Shown here piece after piece: positions 34,092 to 43,029 of a DNA stretch of 64,000 nt (position 1 is the stretch's first letter; every line of letters begins with the position of its first letter). This DNA is from Rhodobacter huangdaonensis (GTDB taxonomy: Bacteria > Pseudomonadota > Alphaproteobacteria > Rhodobacterales > Rhodobacteraceae): contig NZ_SAVA01000004.1 in NCBI RefSeq assembly GCF_004022465.1, forward strand, positions 186,001 to 250,000, written 5' to 3'. A program made the position numbers and the translations under genes. Below the pieces are notes generated by a model. It was given only the letters and a program-made list of their open reading frames with translations. It was not told where the DNA came from and did not search any database.

Positions 34092-34109
34092 ATTACGCAA
34101 ATAAGTAAT
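34092..34109. promoter_or_regulatory. Inverted repeat ATTAC-N8-GTAAT, possible LysR operator
   Basis: A perfect 5-bp inverted repeat with an 8-nt spacer in the AT-rich centre of the divergent intergenic region, 27 nt before the LysR start and 106 nt before the binding-protein start. LysR proteins usually bind such dyads next to their own gene; the exact T-N11-A form is not met. Confidence 0.45.
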
Positions 34110-34135
34110 GAGAATTATCAATATAGATATGATCA

Positions 34136-35092
34136 ATGGTCAGGCCCTACGAACAGCGTTTCCCCTGGACCCTCGACTGGAACCTGCTGCGCACCTTCAT
34201 GGTGGTGGTGGAGCAACGCGGCATCTCGCGCGCGGCCGATTTCCTGGGCCTGAAACAGCCGACGATCTCCTCGGCGCTGAAGCGGCTCGAGGACAGCGCG
34301 GGGCATCAGCTGATCGTGCGAAAACCCAATGATTTCCGGGTGACACGCGCGGGACAGCTGCTTTATGCCGAATGTTCCTCGATCTTCGGGGCGGTGTCGC
34401 AGCTGCCCTCGCTGCTGGAAACCGGCAGCACCGAGCTGCGCGGCCACATCGCCATCGCCACCACCTCGCATGTGGTGTCCGAGCATTTCGACGAGGTGCT
34501 GCGCGCCTTCACCGAGCACCAGCCGAAGGTCAGCTTCTCGATCACCGTGGCGGAAAGCGACGAGGTGGTCAGCCGGATCAGCCAGAACCGCGCCTCGCTC
34601 GGGATCTGCCTGCTGAACCGGATCCCGCCCGAATTGCAGGCGCAGGTGCTTTACCGCGAATATTTCGGCCTGTTCTGCGGCCCGCATCACCGGCTGTTCC
34701 ACCAGCCGCAGATTGCGCTGTCCGAGCTTGAGGACGAGCGCGCGGTGTCGTTCCAGACCGAGGTCGAGGGCGGCGCGCTCGAGCCCGTCACCCGGCTGCG
34801 GCTGCGCGCCAAGATCTCGACGCGCTGGAGCGGGGTGTCGTCGAACCTGCTCGAGCTGCGGCGGATGATCGTGTCGAACGTCGGTATCGGCGCGCTGCCG
34901 CTGCATGTGGCGCGGGCGGATGTCAGCCAGGGCCTGCTGCGCCAGCTGCCGCCCTATGACGAGCTGCCGCTGGTGAACATCTACCTGCTGACCAACCCGC
35001 GCCGGCGGCTGTCGGATGCCGAGGCGGCGCTGGTGAAGGCCTGCAACGAGATGCTGCAGCGCGTCGATCTGCGCGAGCGCACCTACAGCTAA
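34136..35092 (+). CDS. LysR family transcriptional regulator
   Basis: A 318-residue regulator with an N-terminal helix-turn-helix (LLRTFMVVVEQRGISRAADF, then LKQPTISSALKRLED) and a C-terminal effector-binding domain of two alpha/beta lobes. Divergent from the nine-gene importer/catabolic operon, so likely its regulator, with a pathway intermediate as effector. No good RBS is seen before the ATG, which suggests weak expression. Confidence 0.92.
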   Translation: MVRPYEQRFPWTLDWNLLRTFMVVVEQRGISRAADFLGLKQPTISSALKRLEDSAGHQLIVRKPNDFRVTRAGQLLYAECSSIFGAVSQLPSLLETGSTELRGHIAIATTSHVVSEHFDEVLRAFTEHQPKVSFSITVAESDEVVSRISQNRASLGICLLNRIPPELQAQVLYREYFGLFCGPHHRLFHQPQIALSELEDERAVSFQTEVEGGALEPVTRLRLRAKISTRWSGVSSNLLELRRMIVSNVGIGALPLHVARADVSQGLLRQLPPYDELPLVNIYLLTNPRRRLSDAEAALVKACNEMLQRVDLRERTYS

Positions 35093-35114
35093 GGGGGGCT
35101 GGGGAACGGGCATG

Positions 35115-35140
35115 AAAAAAGGGCCCCGGGGGGCCCTTTT
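35115..35140. terminator. Bidirectional terminator (LysR / L,D-transpeptidase)
   Basis: AAAAAA-GGGCCC-CGGG-GGGCCC-TTTT between two converging genes. A-tract before and T-tract after allow use on both strands. Nearly the same sequence recurs at 36483. Confidence 0.9.
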
Positions 35141-35161
35141 GCATCCGCCGTGCGGCGTGGC

Positions 35162-35770
35162 TCAGATCAGCACGACCTGGGTGCCGACCTTGGTCAGGCC
35201 GTAGAGTTCCTTGATGTGCTGGTTGTAAAGACCGATGCAGCCGTTCGACGACTTGCGCCCGATCTTGCGGGTGTCGTGGGTGCCGTGGATGCGGTAATAC
35301 TGCCAGCTGAGATAGAGCGCATGGGTGCCAAGCGGATTGTCCGGGCCCGCGGGCACGAAATCCGGCCAGTCGGGGTTGCGCTGCTTCATCGAGGGGGTGG
35401 GCGACCAGGTCGGGCCCTCGACCTTGCGGATCACCTCGGTGCGGCCGCGGCGGGTCAGCTCGTCCGAGACCGGAACCGAGGTCGGGTAGAGCTTGTAGAC
35501 CGACTGGTCGGCGGACCAGAAATGCAGACACCGCGAGACCGTGTCGACGAGGATGGCGCCGTTCGTGGTGTTGCTGAAATAGTCGTGCCAGTCGAGCTCG
35601 CGGAAGCTCGAGATGTTGCGGCGCATGTTGGTGTTCGCCGATTCCTCGAAGCTCTCGAGGCCGGCGTCGGGCGTCTGGGCGAACACGGCAGGGGCAGCAA
35701 GGCTTGCCCCGGCGAGCGCTGCAGTGCCGAGGAAAGCGCGACGATCAAGCGTTTTGCGCGCGATGGTCAT
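35162..35770 (-). CDS. L,D-transpeptidase (YkuD domain), Tat-like signal
   Basis: Periplasmic enzyme family that crosslinks peptidoglycan 3-3 or attaches proteins to it. The 202-residue protein has an N-terminal signal DRRAFLGTAALAGASLAA with an RR that may be Tat-type, and the YkuD site HGTHDTRKIGRKSSNGCIGL with H162 and nucleophile C178. Usual short form without a LysM domain. Confidence 0.93.
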   Translation of the reverse strand: MTIARKTLDRRAFLGTAALAGASLAAPAVFAQTPDAGLESFEESANTNMRRNISSFRELDWHDYFSNTTNGAILVDTVSRCLHFWSADQSVYKLYPTSVPVSDELTRRGRTEVIRKVEGPTWSPTPSMKQRNPDWPDFVPAGPDNPLGTHALYLSWQYYRIHGTHDTRKIGRKSSNGCIGLYNQHIKELYGLTKVGTQVVLI

Positions 35771-35943
35771 GGGTCAACTCCGCTTGCGGCCGAGTCCCGC
35801 GGCCGCTTCGCGCGCAGCATTAGTGCGCCTTTGCCGCAGGTGCAAATCAAACCATCGTCATTAGGTGATTTCACGCAACTGTGGGTTTGCGTGGCCTCGG
35901 CCAGCGGTGTAAGGCTCGGCGCTGAAATTCCAGGGGACAGAGA

Positions 35944-36456
35944 ATGACCAGCGTGAAAGCCCTGATGCTGCTTGCCGTGATGGCAGTGGCCGCCTGCCAG
36001 CCCGCGGGGCCCGAACTCGGCCCTGACGGCAAGCCCTTGCCGCAGGTGTACCAGATCACCTCGAAGGTCGGGAAGGAAATCCCCGGTCGTGTGCTCGAGG
36101 CGGTGAACTCGCTGCGCGCCGCGCGCGGCACCGCGCCCGTCGCGCTGAACCCGCAGCTGATGGCGGCGGCGGCGGCGCATTCGCAGGACATGGCGCAGCA
36201 GAACCGGCCGTGGCACTGGGGCTCGGATGGCTCCTCGCCGCTCGACCGGGCGCGCCGGCAGGGCTTCAACGGCGAGGTGGTGGGCGAGAACATCTCGGAG
36301 ACCTACGAGACCGAGACCGAGACGCTCTCGGCCTGGATGAGCCTGGCCGACACCCGCGACGTGATCCTGAACCCCTCGGCGACCGATATGGGCTTTGCCT
36401 GGTATCAGGAGCCCTCGGGCAAGATCTGGTGGACCATGGTGACCGGGCACAACTGA
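35944..36456 (+). CDS. CAP-domain (SCP-like) lipoprotein
   Basis: A 170-residue protein with a lipobox (LAVMAVAAC, lipidated C18) and a CAP domain (RVLEAVNSLRAARGTAPVAL, HSQDMAQQNRPWHWGSDG, GFNGEVVGENI, TDMGFAWYQ). Bacterial CAP proteins are secreted and of mostly unknown role. It lies between two L,D-transpeptidase genes, which suggests a cell-envelope function. A terminator follows at 36483. Confidence 0.88.
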   Translation: MTSVKALMLLAVMAVAACQPAGPELGPDGKPLPQVYQITSKVGKEIPGRVLEAVNSLRAARGTAPVALNPQLMAAAAAHSQDMAQQNRPWHWGSDGSSPLDRARRQGFNGEVVGENISETYETETETLSAWMSLADTRDVILNPSATDMGFAWYQEPSGKIWWTMVTGHN

Positions 36457-36482
36457 GCCCGGTCCGCTTCCGTCAGCGCATG

Positions 36483-36506
36483 AAAAAGGGCCCCGCGGGG
36501 CCCTTT
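36483..36506. terminator. Bidirectional terminator (CAP protein / second L,D-transpeptidase)
   Basis: AAAAA-GGGCCCC-GC-GGGGCCC-TTT in a 3'-3' gap, with the same GCATGAAAAA lead-in as the terminator at 35115. Confidence 0.88.
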
Positions 36507-36544
36507 GCCATGTCCGGGATCTGCGTCCGGGATCTGCCCGCCGC

Positions 36545-37051
36545 TCAGGGCATCAGGAACACCGGCGTGCCGGGGTTGACCATGGCATAGATCTCCTCGA
36601 TCTCGGGGTCGGTCACCGCGACGCAGCCGGCGGTCCAGTCCTGGCGCCCGCCGTCCTTGCCGGCGCGGCCATGGATGAAGATGTCGCCGCCGGGCTTGCG
36701 GCCGAGCGATTCGGCGAAGACGCGGTCCTGGTCATTCGGGTAGGAGATCCCGAGCGACAGGTGATAGGCCGAATTCGGGTTGCGGCGGTTGATGTAGTAA
36801 AGCCCCTCGGGGGTGCGGCCGTCGCCCTCGAACTGCTTGCGGCCGACCGGGTTGCCGCCAAGCGCGACCTTGTAGTCGCGCACGACCTTGTCACCCGAGA
36901 TCAGATACATCTCGCGCTGGGCCTTGTGCACCTGGACCTGGGTCACGGGCGGGCCGGAATAGCGTTGAAACTTGCTCGAATCCCCGCCACAGGCGGAGAG
37001 GAACGGAACGGTCGAAAGTCCCGCAAGAAGTGTGCGCCGGTGCATGTTCAT
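36545..37051 (-). CDS. L,D-transpeptidase, lipoprotein form
   Basis: A 168-residue YkuD protein. The signal HRRTLLAGLSTVPFLSACGG combines an RR motif with a lipobox (LSAC), so it is likely membrane-anchored. The catalytic part is IFIHGRAGKDGGRQDWTAGC with the nucleophile cysteine in TAGCVAV. ATG 37045 is an alternative start with better RBS spacing. Second L,D-transpeptidase within 2 kb. Confidence 0.92.
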   Translation of the reverse strand: MNMHRRTLLAGLSTVPFLSACGGDSSKFQRYSGPPVTQVQVHKAQREMYLISGDKVVRDYKVALGGNPVGRKQFEGDGRTPEGLYYINRRNPNSAYHLSLGISYPNDQDRVFAESLGRKPGGDIFIHGRAGKDGGRQDWTAGCVAVTDPEIEEIYAMVNPGTPVFLMP

Positions 37052-37113
37052 GCCTGTTATCTGCTGCTCATTTTTCGCTGATCCTAGCACAATCCTCGGA
37101 TCGCGCGAAGCCC

Positions 37114-38337
37114 CTAGCGCCGCTCGAAACGCGCTGCAAGCTCGACATGCGCCGACCAGCGGAATTGATCGACGACGATCAGGTCTTCGAGTGAAAAACC
37201 GGCATCCAGCAGACGGCGGGCGTCGCGCGCGAAGGTGACGGGGTTGCACGAGACATGCACCAGCCGGCCGAGTCGCGAGGCGGCGATCTCGCCGATCTGG
37301 GCCTCGGCGCCGGCGCGGGGCGGGTCGATCACCACCGCGTCGAATCGGTCGATCTCGTCGGGCAGCAGCGGCCGGCGGAACAGGTCGCGCGCCTCGTGGG
37401 TGACGCGCTTGAGGCCCTGCGCCTCGCGCCAGCCGCGATCGAGTGCCGCGAGCATCGCGGCCTCGCCCTCGACGGCGTGGACCTCGGCGGTCTCGGCCAA
37501 GGGCAGGGCGAAGGTGCCGCAGCCGGCGAAGAGATCGGCGACGCGGGCGGCCCTGCCCACGGCCTGCCGCACGAAGCCCACCAGCGCCGCCTCGCCCTCG
37601 GCCGTCGCCTGCAGGAAGGCGCCGGGCGGCGGGGTGACGCGGGCGCGGCCAAAGACCTGCTGCGCCGGGCGGCGCGCGGCGACGGTCTCGTCGCCCCAGC
37701 TCAGCCGGGCAAGGTCGTGGCGGCTGGCAAGGTCCGCGAGTGCCTCGAAGAGCGCCGGGTCCATGTCCTTGCCGCCCTTCGCGGCGATCTCGACGCCCGC
37801 CTCGCTCAGGGTCAGGGCGAAGGCGATCTCGCCCTTGCGCGAGGCGCCAAGCGCGGTCGCCTCCTGCAGCGCGGGCACCTTCGCCAGCAATTCGGGGCGC
37901 AGGATGCGGCAGCCGGGCACCTCGACCAGCGTGTCCGAGGCGCGGGCATGGAAGCCCACAAGCGTGCCCTTCTTCGTGCGCCGGCCCGCAAGCGTGGCGC
38001 GGCGGCGCGAGAATTCGGGCGAGGTCTCGACCCGGACAACCGTCGCCTCGATGCCGCGCTGTGCGAGCGCATTCAGCACCACCGAGGCCTTCCAGCCGGC
38101 GACGAAGCTGTCCGAGCCGTGCTGCAGCACGCAGCCGCCGCAGGCGCAGTAATGCGGGCAGGGCGGCTTCACCCGGTCGGCCGAGGGGGTGAGGATGCGC
38201 GGCGCGGCGATGCGGCCGGCCTCGATCTCGCCCTCGACCTCCTCGCCGGGCAGGACCATGGCGACATGCACGGTGCCCTCGGGCCCGTGGGCAACCCCGT
38301 CGGCATGCAGCGAAAGGCGGTCGATGGTCAGCGTCAT
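37114..38337 (-). CDS. RNA m5U methyltransferase (TrmA/RlmD family)
   Basis: A 407-residue class I SAM RNA methyltransferase. N-terminal TRAM-like part, then Fe-S cluster cysteines C60, C64/C66 and C69 (CPHYCACGGC) with a further cysteine in VPGCRIL; the SAM motif is VADLFAGCGTFALPLAE, and VIDPPRAG and the nucleophile SCNPVTFARD follow. The target (23S rRNA U1939 or U747, or tRNA U54) cannot be fixed from sequence. Overlaps no neighbour; 51 nt after the ABC exporter. Confidence 0.92.
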   Translation of the reverse strand: MTLTIDRLSLHADGVAHGPEGTVHVAMVLPGEEVEGEIEAGRIAAPRILTPSADRVKPPCPHYCACGGCVLQHGSDSFVAGWKASVVLNALAQRGIEATVVRVETSPEFSRRRATLAGRRTKKGTLVGFHARASDTLVEVPGCRILRPELLAKVPALQEATALGASRKGEIAFALTLSEAGVEIAAKGGKDMDPALFEALADLASRHDLARLSWGDETVAARRPAQQVFGRARVTPPPGAFLQATAEGEAALVGFVRQAVGRAARVADLFAGCGTFALPLAETAEVHAVEGEAAMLAALDRGWREAQGLKRVTHEARDLFRRPLLPDEIDRFDAVVIDPPRAGAEAQIGEIAASRLGRLVHVSCNPVTFARDARRLLDAGFSLEDLIVVDQFRWSAHVELAARFERR

Positions 38338-38388
38338 GGCAGGCTCCTTTGCGCGGGAAGTAGCAAAGCCGGGCCCGCCGCGCCATTG

Positions 38389-40224
38389 CTATTGCGCGGC
38401 ATCCGCGGCGTCGGCGTCCTCCTCGGTGCCAAGGAAGCCGCCCGATTGCCGGCTCCAGTAGCGGGCATAGAGCCCCTGCGCCGCGAGCAGCTGGGCATGG
38501 CTGCCCTGTTCGACGATGCGGCCGCGGTCGAGAACGACGATGCGGTCCATCTCGGCGATGGTCGACAGCCGGTGCGCGATGGCAAGCACGGTCTTGCCCT
38601 CCATCACCCGGATCAGTGCGCCCTGGATCTGCGCCTCGACTTCGCTGTCGAGCGCCGAGGTTGCCTCGTCGAGCACCAGGATCGGCGCGTTCTTGAGGAA
38701 GGCGCGGGCAAGCGCGATGCGCTGCCGCTGCCCGCCCGAGAGCCGCACGCCGCGTTCGCCAAGCGCCGCGTCATAGCCGCACTTGCCCTGGAAATCGACG
38801 AGGCCGCGGATGAACTCGTCGGCCTCGGCGGCCTTCGCGGCGGCGATCATCTCGGCCTCGGTCGCGTCGGGGCGGCCGTAGAGGATGTTCTCGCGCGCCG
38901 AGCGGTTGAACATCGCGGTCTCCTGCGTGACCATGCCGACCTGCCGGCGCAGGGATTCCTGCGTCACTTCGCGCAGGTCGTGGCCGTCGATGCGCACCGC
39001 GCCCTTCTCGGTGTCGTAAAGCCGCAACAGCAGCGCGACGAGGGTCGATTTCCCCGCCCCCGAGGCGCCGACGATGCCGATCCGCTCGCCCGGGCGGATG
39101 GTCAGGGTGACGTCATCGAGCCCGCCCGCCTGCCGGCCATAGGCGAAGGAGACGTGGTCGAAGATGATCTCGCCCTGCACGCGGTCCAGCGCGATCGCGC
39201 CGGGGGCGTCGGTCAGCTCGTGTGCCGGGGTCAGGGTGCGCATGCCGTCCTCGACCTCGCCGACATTGCCCCACATCGCCATCAGCGCCTGCGACACCCA
39301 GCCCGACATCTGCGCGATGCGGATCGCGATGGCGCCGGCGGCGGCGATGTCGCCGGGGGTCGCGGCACCCTTTTGCCACATCAGGATCGCGCCGCCGACC
39401 AGCAGAATCGGCAAGATCCCCGAGAAGGTGATCTGCGACAGCCGATACCAGGTGCTGGTGACGCCGAAATCGCGGGCGCGGTCGCGGAAGGTCTCCATCG
39501 CGCCAAGGGCGGCGCGGTCCTCATGCTCGGCATGGGCGAAGAGCTTCACCGTCTTGATGTTGGTGATGGTGTCGACGACCTGGCCGGTGACCATCGCCCG
39601 GGCCGAGGCCCGCGCCTTCGACCGGCCGCGCACATGCGGCAGGAAGCTGCGGATCAGCGCCAGATATGCGACCAGCCAGACGGCCAGCGCCAGCGCCCCC
39701 CAGATGTCGATGCCGGCGAGCAGCACCACCGAGCCGATGATCGAGGCAAGAGCGAAGAACACCGTGCCGATCACCTCGGAGATGGTGTCGGTGACGGCGC
39801 GGGCGGTCTGCATCTGCTTTTGCGCGATGCGGCCGGCAAAGTCGTTGTCGAAGAAGGTGACCGCCTGGCCCATCGTCCAGCGGTGCAGCCGCGACAGCAC
39901 GAGCGGCATCACGTTCGGCCCGATCAGCATGTTCGACGACCAGGTGGAGAGCCCGAAGGCCGCCGGCCGGATCACCAGGTAGAACAGCGGAAAGGCCAGC
40001 AGCAGCGCCCAGTTGTCGTGCAGGTAGCTCGGCCCCGGGGTGCCGGTGGCGCTGTCGATGACAAGGCCCAGAAGCCAGGCGGCGGCAACCTCCATCGTGC
40101 CGGCGGCGGCCGAGAAGAAGCCCGAGACCCAGATCGCGGGCCAGGCCCCGCGCAGGCACCAGCGGAAGAAGGCGCCAAGGCGCTGTGGCGGTGGCCCCTC
40201 GGCGGGGCGAAATGCGTCGATCAT
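38389..40224 (-). CDS. ABC exporter, fused permease-ATPase (MsbA/multidrug type)
   Basis: A 611-residue half-transporter: a six-helix membrane domain (residues ~30-330) and a nucleotide-binding domain with Walker A GASGAGKST, signature LSGGQRQR and Walker B ILVLDEATSALD. Works as a dimer in the inner membrane. The family covers lipid and drug export; no substrate can be named. Starts 54 nt after cca and may be co-transcribed with it. Confidence 0.92.
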   Translation of the reverse strand: MIDAFRPAEGPPPQRLGAFFRWCLRGAWPAIWVSGFFSAAAGTMEVAAAWLLGLVIDSATGTPGPSYLHDNWALLLAFPLFYLVIRPAAFGLSTWSSNMLIGPNVMPLVLSRLHRWTMGQAVTFFDNDFAGRIAQKQMQTARAVTDTISEVIGTVFFALASIIGSVVLLAGIDIWGALALAVWLVAYLALIRSFLPHVRGRSKARASARAMVTGQVVDTITNIKTVKLFAHAEHEDRAALGAMETFRDRARDFGVTSTWYRLSQITFSGILPILLVGGAILMWQKGAATPGDIAAAGAIAIRIAQMSGWVSQALMAMWGNVGEVEDGMRTLTPAHELTDAPGAIALDRVQGEIIFDHVSFAYGRQAGGLDDVTLTIRPGERIGIVGASGAGKSTLVALLLRLYDTEKGAVRIDGHDLREVTQESLRRQVGMVTQETAMFNRSARENILYGRPDATEAEMIAAAKAAEADEFIRGLVDFQGKCGYDAALGERGVRLSGGQRQRIALARAFLKNAPILVLDEATSALDSEVEAQIQGALIRVMEGKTVLAIAHRLSTIAEMDRIVVLDRGRIVEQGSHAQLLAAQGLYARYWSRQSGGFLGTEEDADAADAAQ

Positions 40225-40278
40225 CGAAAACCCTTTCTGCCTGCCGAATATAGGGGCGGGGCGGCCGGGGGAAAGGGC

Positions 40279-41424
40279 TCAGCCCAGCAGCGCCGCGCGG
40301 TCGAGGGCAAAGCCCGAGCCGATCCAGCGCGCCTCGAGCTCCTTCAGCCGGGCGCCGAGTGCCGCGCCCTGCAGCGCCGGCATCAGGTCGGCGGCCTGCA
40401 CCGGGAAGCGTTGCGCGGCGCCGAAATCGACCCTGTTGCGGCTGGTTTCGGCAAGCGGCGTGCCGGTCAGCGCGGCCTGGAGCAGCACTGCATCCAGCCC
40501 GTCGCGCGCGCCGAGCCGATAGCCCAGCACCGCCGGCCCCGCGCCCGAGAGCGCGCCCTCGCGCAGCCGCTCGAGCCGCCGCGCCTCGGGTTTCGACAGC
40601 CGCAGCCGCTCGGCCGGATCGGTGCCGCCCAGCACCGCCAGCCGGCGGATCGGGTCGGCGGGCTGCCCGGCCTCGAGGTGAACGAGCGGCGCAAGGGCGG
40701 CCGGATCGGCACCCGGAAGCACATGCGGCAGGATGCCGGTTGTGGCCATTGCTGCCACGGCGGGGGCCGGATCGGGGGCGCCCAGAAGCTTGCGCATCTC
40801 GTGGCCCACCCGCTCGCGCGACAGCCGCTCGATCCCCTCGGCAAGCATGGCGCAGGCGGCCAGCCCCTCGGCGTCGAACCCTTCCTCCGGCGCGCCATAC
40901 CAGGCGGTGAAGCGGAAGAAGCGCAGGATGCGCAGGTAATCCTCGCGGATCCGCTGTCCGGGGTCTCCGACGAAGCGCAGCCGGCGCGCCGCCAGATCGG
41001 CCAGCCCCTCGCCCAACGGGTCGAGCACGGTGCCGTCGGCGCGGGCGTAAAGCGCGTTCATCGTGAAGTCGCGCCGCGCCGCGTCTTCCTCGATCCGGGT
41101 CGAGAAGGCGACGGTGGCGTGGCGGCCGAAGGTCTCGATGTCGCGGCGGAAGGTGGTGATCTCGTGTGGCTCGTGATCGGCGATCACCGTGACCGTGCCA
41201 TGCTCGATCCCGGTCGGCACGGCGCGCAGCCCCGCCGCCTCGGCCAGCGCCACGACCTGCTCGGGCCGGGCGTCGGTGGCGATGTCGATGTCCGAGACCG
41301 CGGTGCCAAGGGCGGCATTGCGCACGCAGCCGCCGACCAGAAAGGCCAGATGCCCGCCCGCCGCGAGCATCGCCAGCACGCGCTGCACATGCGCGGCCTC
41401 GATCCAGGCGCCGGTCAGCCTCAT
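40279..41424 (-). CDS. cca: CCA tRNA nucleotidyltransferase / poly(A) polymerase family protein
   Basis: A 381-residue class II nucleotidyltransferase with LVGGCVRNAALGT, the metal-binding DIDIATDA, RRDIETFGRHATVAF, RDFTMNALY and the ERxR-type region. Probably repairs or adds tRNA CCA ends; the encoded tRNA-Lys in this window already has CCA, so a repair role is enough. Overlaps nudL by 4 nt in the operon hslO-nudL-cca. Confidence 0.9.
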   Translation of the reverse strand: MRLTGAWIEAAHVQRVLAMLAAGGHLAFLVGGCVRNAALGTAVSDIDIATDARPEQVVALAEAAGLRAVPTGIEHGTVTVIADHEPHEITTFRRDIETFGRHATVAFSTRIEEDAARRDFTMNALYARADGTVLDPLGEGLADLAARRLRFVGDPGQRIREDYLRILRFFRFTAWYGAPEEGFDAEGLAACAMLAEGIERLSRERVGHEMRKLLGAPDPAPAVAAMATTGILPHVLPGADPAALAPLVHLEAGQPADPIRRLAVLGGTDPAERLRLSKPEARRLERLREGALSGAGPAVLGYRLGARDGLDAVLLQAALTGTPLAETSRNRVDFGAAQRFPVQAADLMPALQGAALGARLKELEARWIGSGFALDRAALLG

Positions 41425-42017
41425 GGTGCCATCCGGTCGCTCAGCGCGTGCAGGATCCGTGCGGTCGCCCCCCAGATGTAATAGGGGCCGAAGGGCGCGA
41501 CGTAATAGCTGCGCCAGGTGCCGCGCCAGCGCCGCTTCTCGATGCGGAAGCGCGCGGGATCGGCGACATGGGCGAAAGGCACGGTGAAGATTTCCTCGAC
41601 CTCGCCGGGCTCGGCCTGCGGCACGAAGGGGCGGGCGACGCGGGCGATCACCGGGGTGACGAGAAAGCCGGTGACGGTTTCATGCGGCTCGAGCGTGCCG
41701 AGGATCTCGACATTCTCGGGCGGCAGCGCGATTTCCTCGCGCGCCTCGCGCAGCGCGGCCATCGCCGGGCTCGGATCGCCGCTTTCGACCTTGCCGCCCG
41801 GAAAGGCGATCTGGCCGGGGTGATGGCGCAGGTGCGAGCTGCGCTTCGTCAGCCACAGCCGCAGCCCCGCCTCGTGTTCCTCGAGCGCGACCAGAACCCC
41901 CGCCGGGCGCAGCTTGCGCCCCTCGGGCAGAACGACGCCCGGGTTCAGATCATAATCCGAGGAGGGCCGCCCCGGACGGGCCAGGGCGGCCAGAACCGGG
42001 GCGAAAGGGTCACTCAT
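41421..42017 (-). CDS. CoA pyrophosphatase (Nudix, NudL-like)
   Basis: A 198-residue Nudix hydrolase with the CoA-type pattern LTKRSSHLRHHPGQIAFPGG preceding the box GGKVESGDPSPAMAALREAR-EEIAL. Hydrolyses CoA to 4'-phosphopantetheine and ADP. ATG 42017 overlaps the 3' end of hslO by 8 nt. Middle gene of hslO-nudL-cca. Confidence 0.92.
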   Translation of the reverse strand: MSDPFAPVLAALARPGRPSSDYDLNPGVVLPEGRKLRPAGVLVALEEHEAGLRLWLTKRSSHLRHHPGQIAFPGGKVESGDPSPAMAALREAREEIALPPENVEILGTLEPHETVTGFLVTPVIARVARPFVPQAEPGEVEEIFTVPFAHVADPARFRIEKRRWRGTWRSYYVAPFGPYYIWGATARILHALSDRMAP

Positions 42018-43029
42018 CGGCGCCGGCCTTCGGCGTGCCGTCGGGGGCCACCGTCGCCTCGAAGCCAAGCGAGGCCGGATCGAACTCGTAATGCGCGCCG
42101 CAGAACTGGCAGTCGGCGGTGACCTTGCCGTCTTCGGTGGTCATGTGGCCGATGTCCTTGGCGGAATAGATCGCCAGGCTGTCGCGCACCCGCTCGGCCG
42201 AGCAGGTGCAGCCGAACTCGACCCGCTGCGGATCGAAGACGCGCGGCACTTCCTCGTGGAAGAGGCGCACCAGCAGACTGGTCAGCTCGACGCCCGGGCC
42301 GATCAGCTCCATGTCCTCGACGGTGTCGAGCAGGACATTGGCGCGGACCCAGTTCTCGTCCTCCGCACCCGCCAGGATGTCGGTGTGGCGCAGCAGACCA
42401 CCCTCGCCCGAGCCCTCGCGCGCGGCGCCCGAGCCGGCAACGGCGGGCATCATCTGCAGCATCACGCCGCCCGCCCGCCAGCGTTCGCCCTGACCGGGCA
42501 GGATCGAGCGGCCATAGGCCAGTTCGAACCGGGTGGGCAGCTGTTCGGACTGCGCGAAATAGGTCTCGGCGCAGGCGGCAAGCGAGCCGCCGTCCAGGGG
42601 CGTGATGCCCTGATAGGGCAGCGTGCCCTCGCCCTGGTCGATCAGGATGGCGAAATAGCCCTCGCCGATCTGCGCGAAGGGCGGCGCGTCGGGGTCGAGC
42701 CGGTCGGCGTCGAAACTGGCCCAACCGCGGATGCGGGCGGGCTCGCCATTCTCGCCGGGGCCGTAATAGTCGGTCGCGAGGATGCGGATCGGGCCATTGC
42801 CGCGCACCTGGATCGACAGTTTCCAGCGCAGCTTGATGGTCTGGCCGATCAGCGCGGTGAGCAGCGCGATCTCGGCCACCAGGGCCTCGACCAGCGGCGG
42901 ATAGTTGTGCTGTGCGAGCACCTGTTCCAGCACGCCGTCAAGGCGCGCGATGCGGCCGCGCACGTCGGAACGGTCGAGCTGGAACGGCAGGACGGTATCG
43001 TCCCATGCGATTTGCGAAAGCGTGGTCAT
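42010..43029 (-). CDS. hslO: Hsp33 family redox-regulated chaperone
   Basis: Holdase activated by oxidation and heat. The 339-residue protein has the large N-terminal substrate-binding domain and, near the C-terminus, the redox zinc switch C-x-C (EFGCTCSAERV) and C-x2-C (ADCQFCGAHYEF). Somewhat longer than E. coli HslO, normal for alphaproteobacteria. First gene of the operon with nudL and cca. Confidence 0.95.
   Translation of the reverse strand: MTTLSQIAWDDTVLPFQLDRSDVRGRIARLDGVLEQVLAQHNYPPLVEALVAEIALLTALIGQTIKLRWKLSIQVRGNGPIRILATDYYGPGENGEPARIRGWASFDADRLDPDAPPFAQIGEGYFAILIDQGEGTLPYQGITPLDGGSLAACAETYFAQSEQLPTRFELAYGRSILPGQGERWRAGGVMLQMMPAVAGSGAAREGSGEGGLLRHTDILAGAEDENWVRANVLLDTVEDMELIGPGVELTSLLVRLFHEEVPRVFDPQRVEFGCTCSAERVRDSLAIYSAKDIGHMTTEDGKVTADCQFCGAHYEFDPASLGFEATVAPDGTPKAGADE

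Noticed and set aside
37255..41481. Very long plus-strand open frame (~1400 codons)
   Set aside because: It lies opposite four well-supported minus-strand genes (RNA methyltransferase, ABC exporter, cca, start of nudL); the composition is Arg/Ala/Gly/His-rich as expected for a GC-rich antisense frame.
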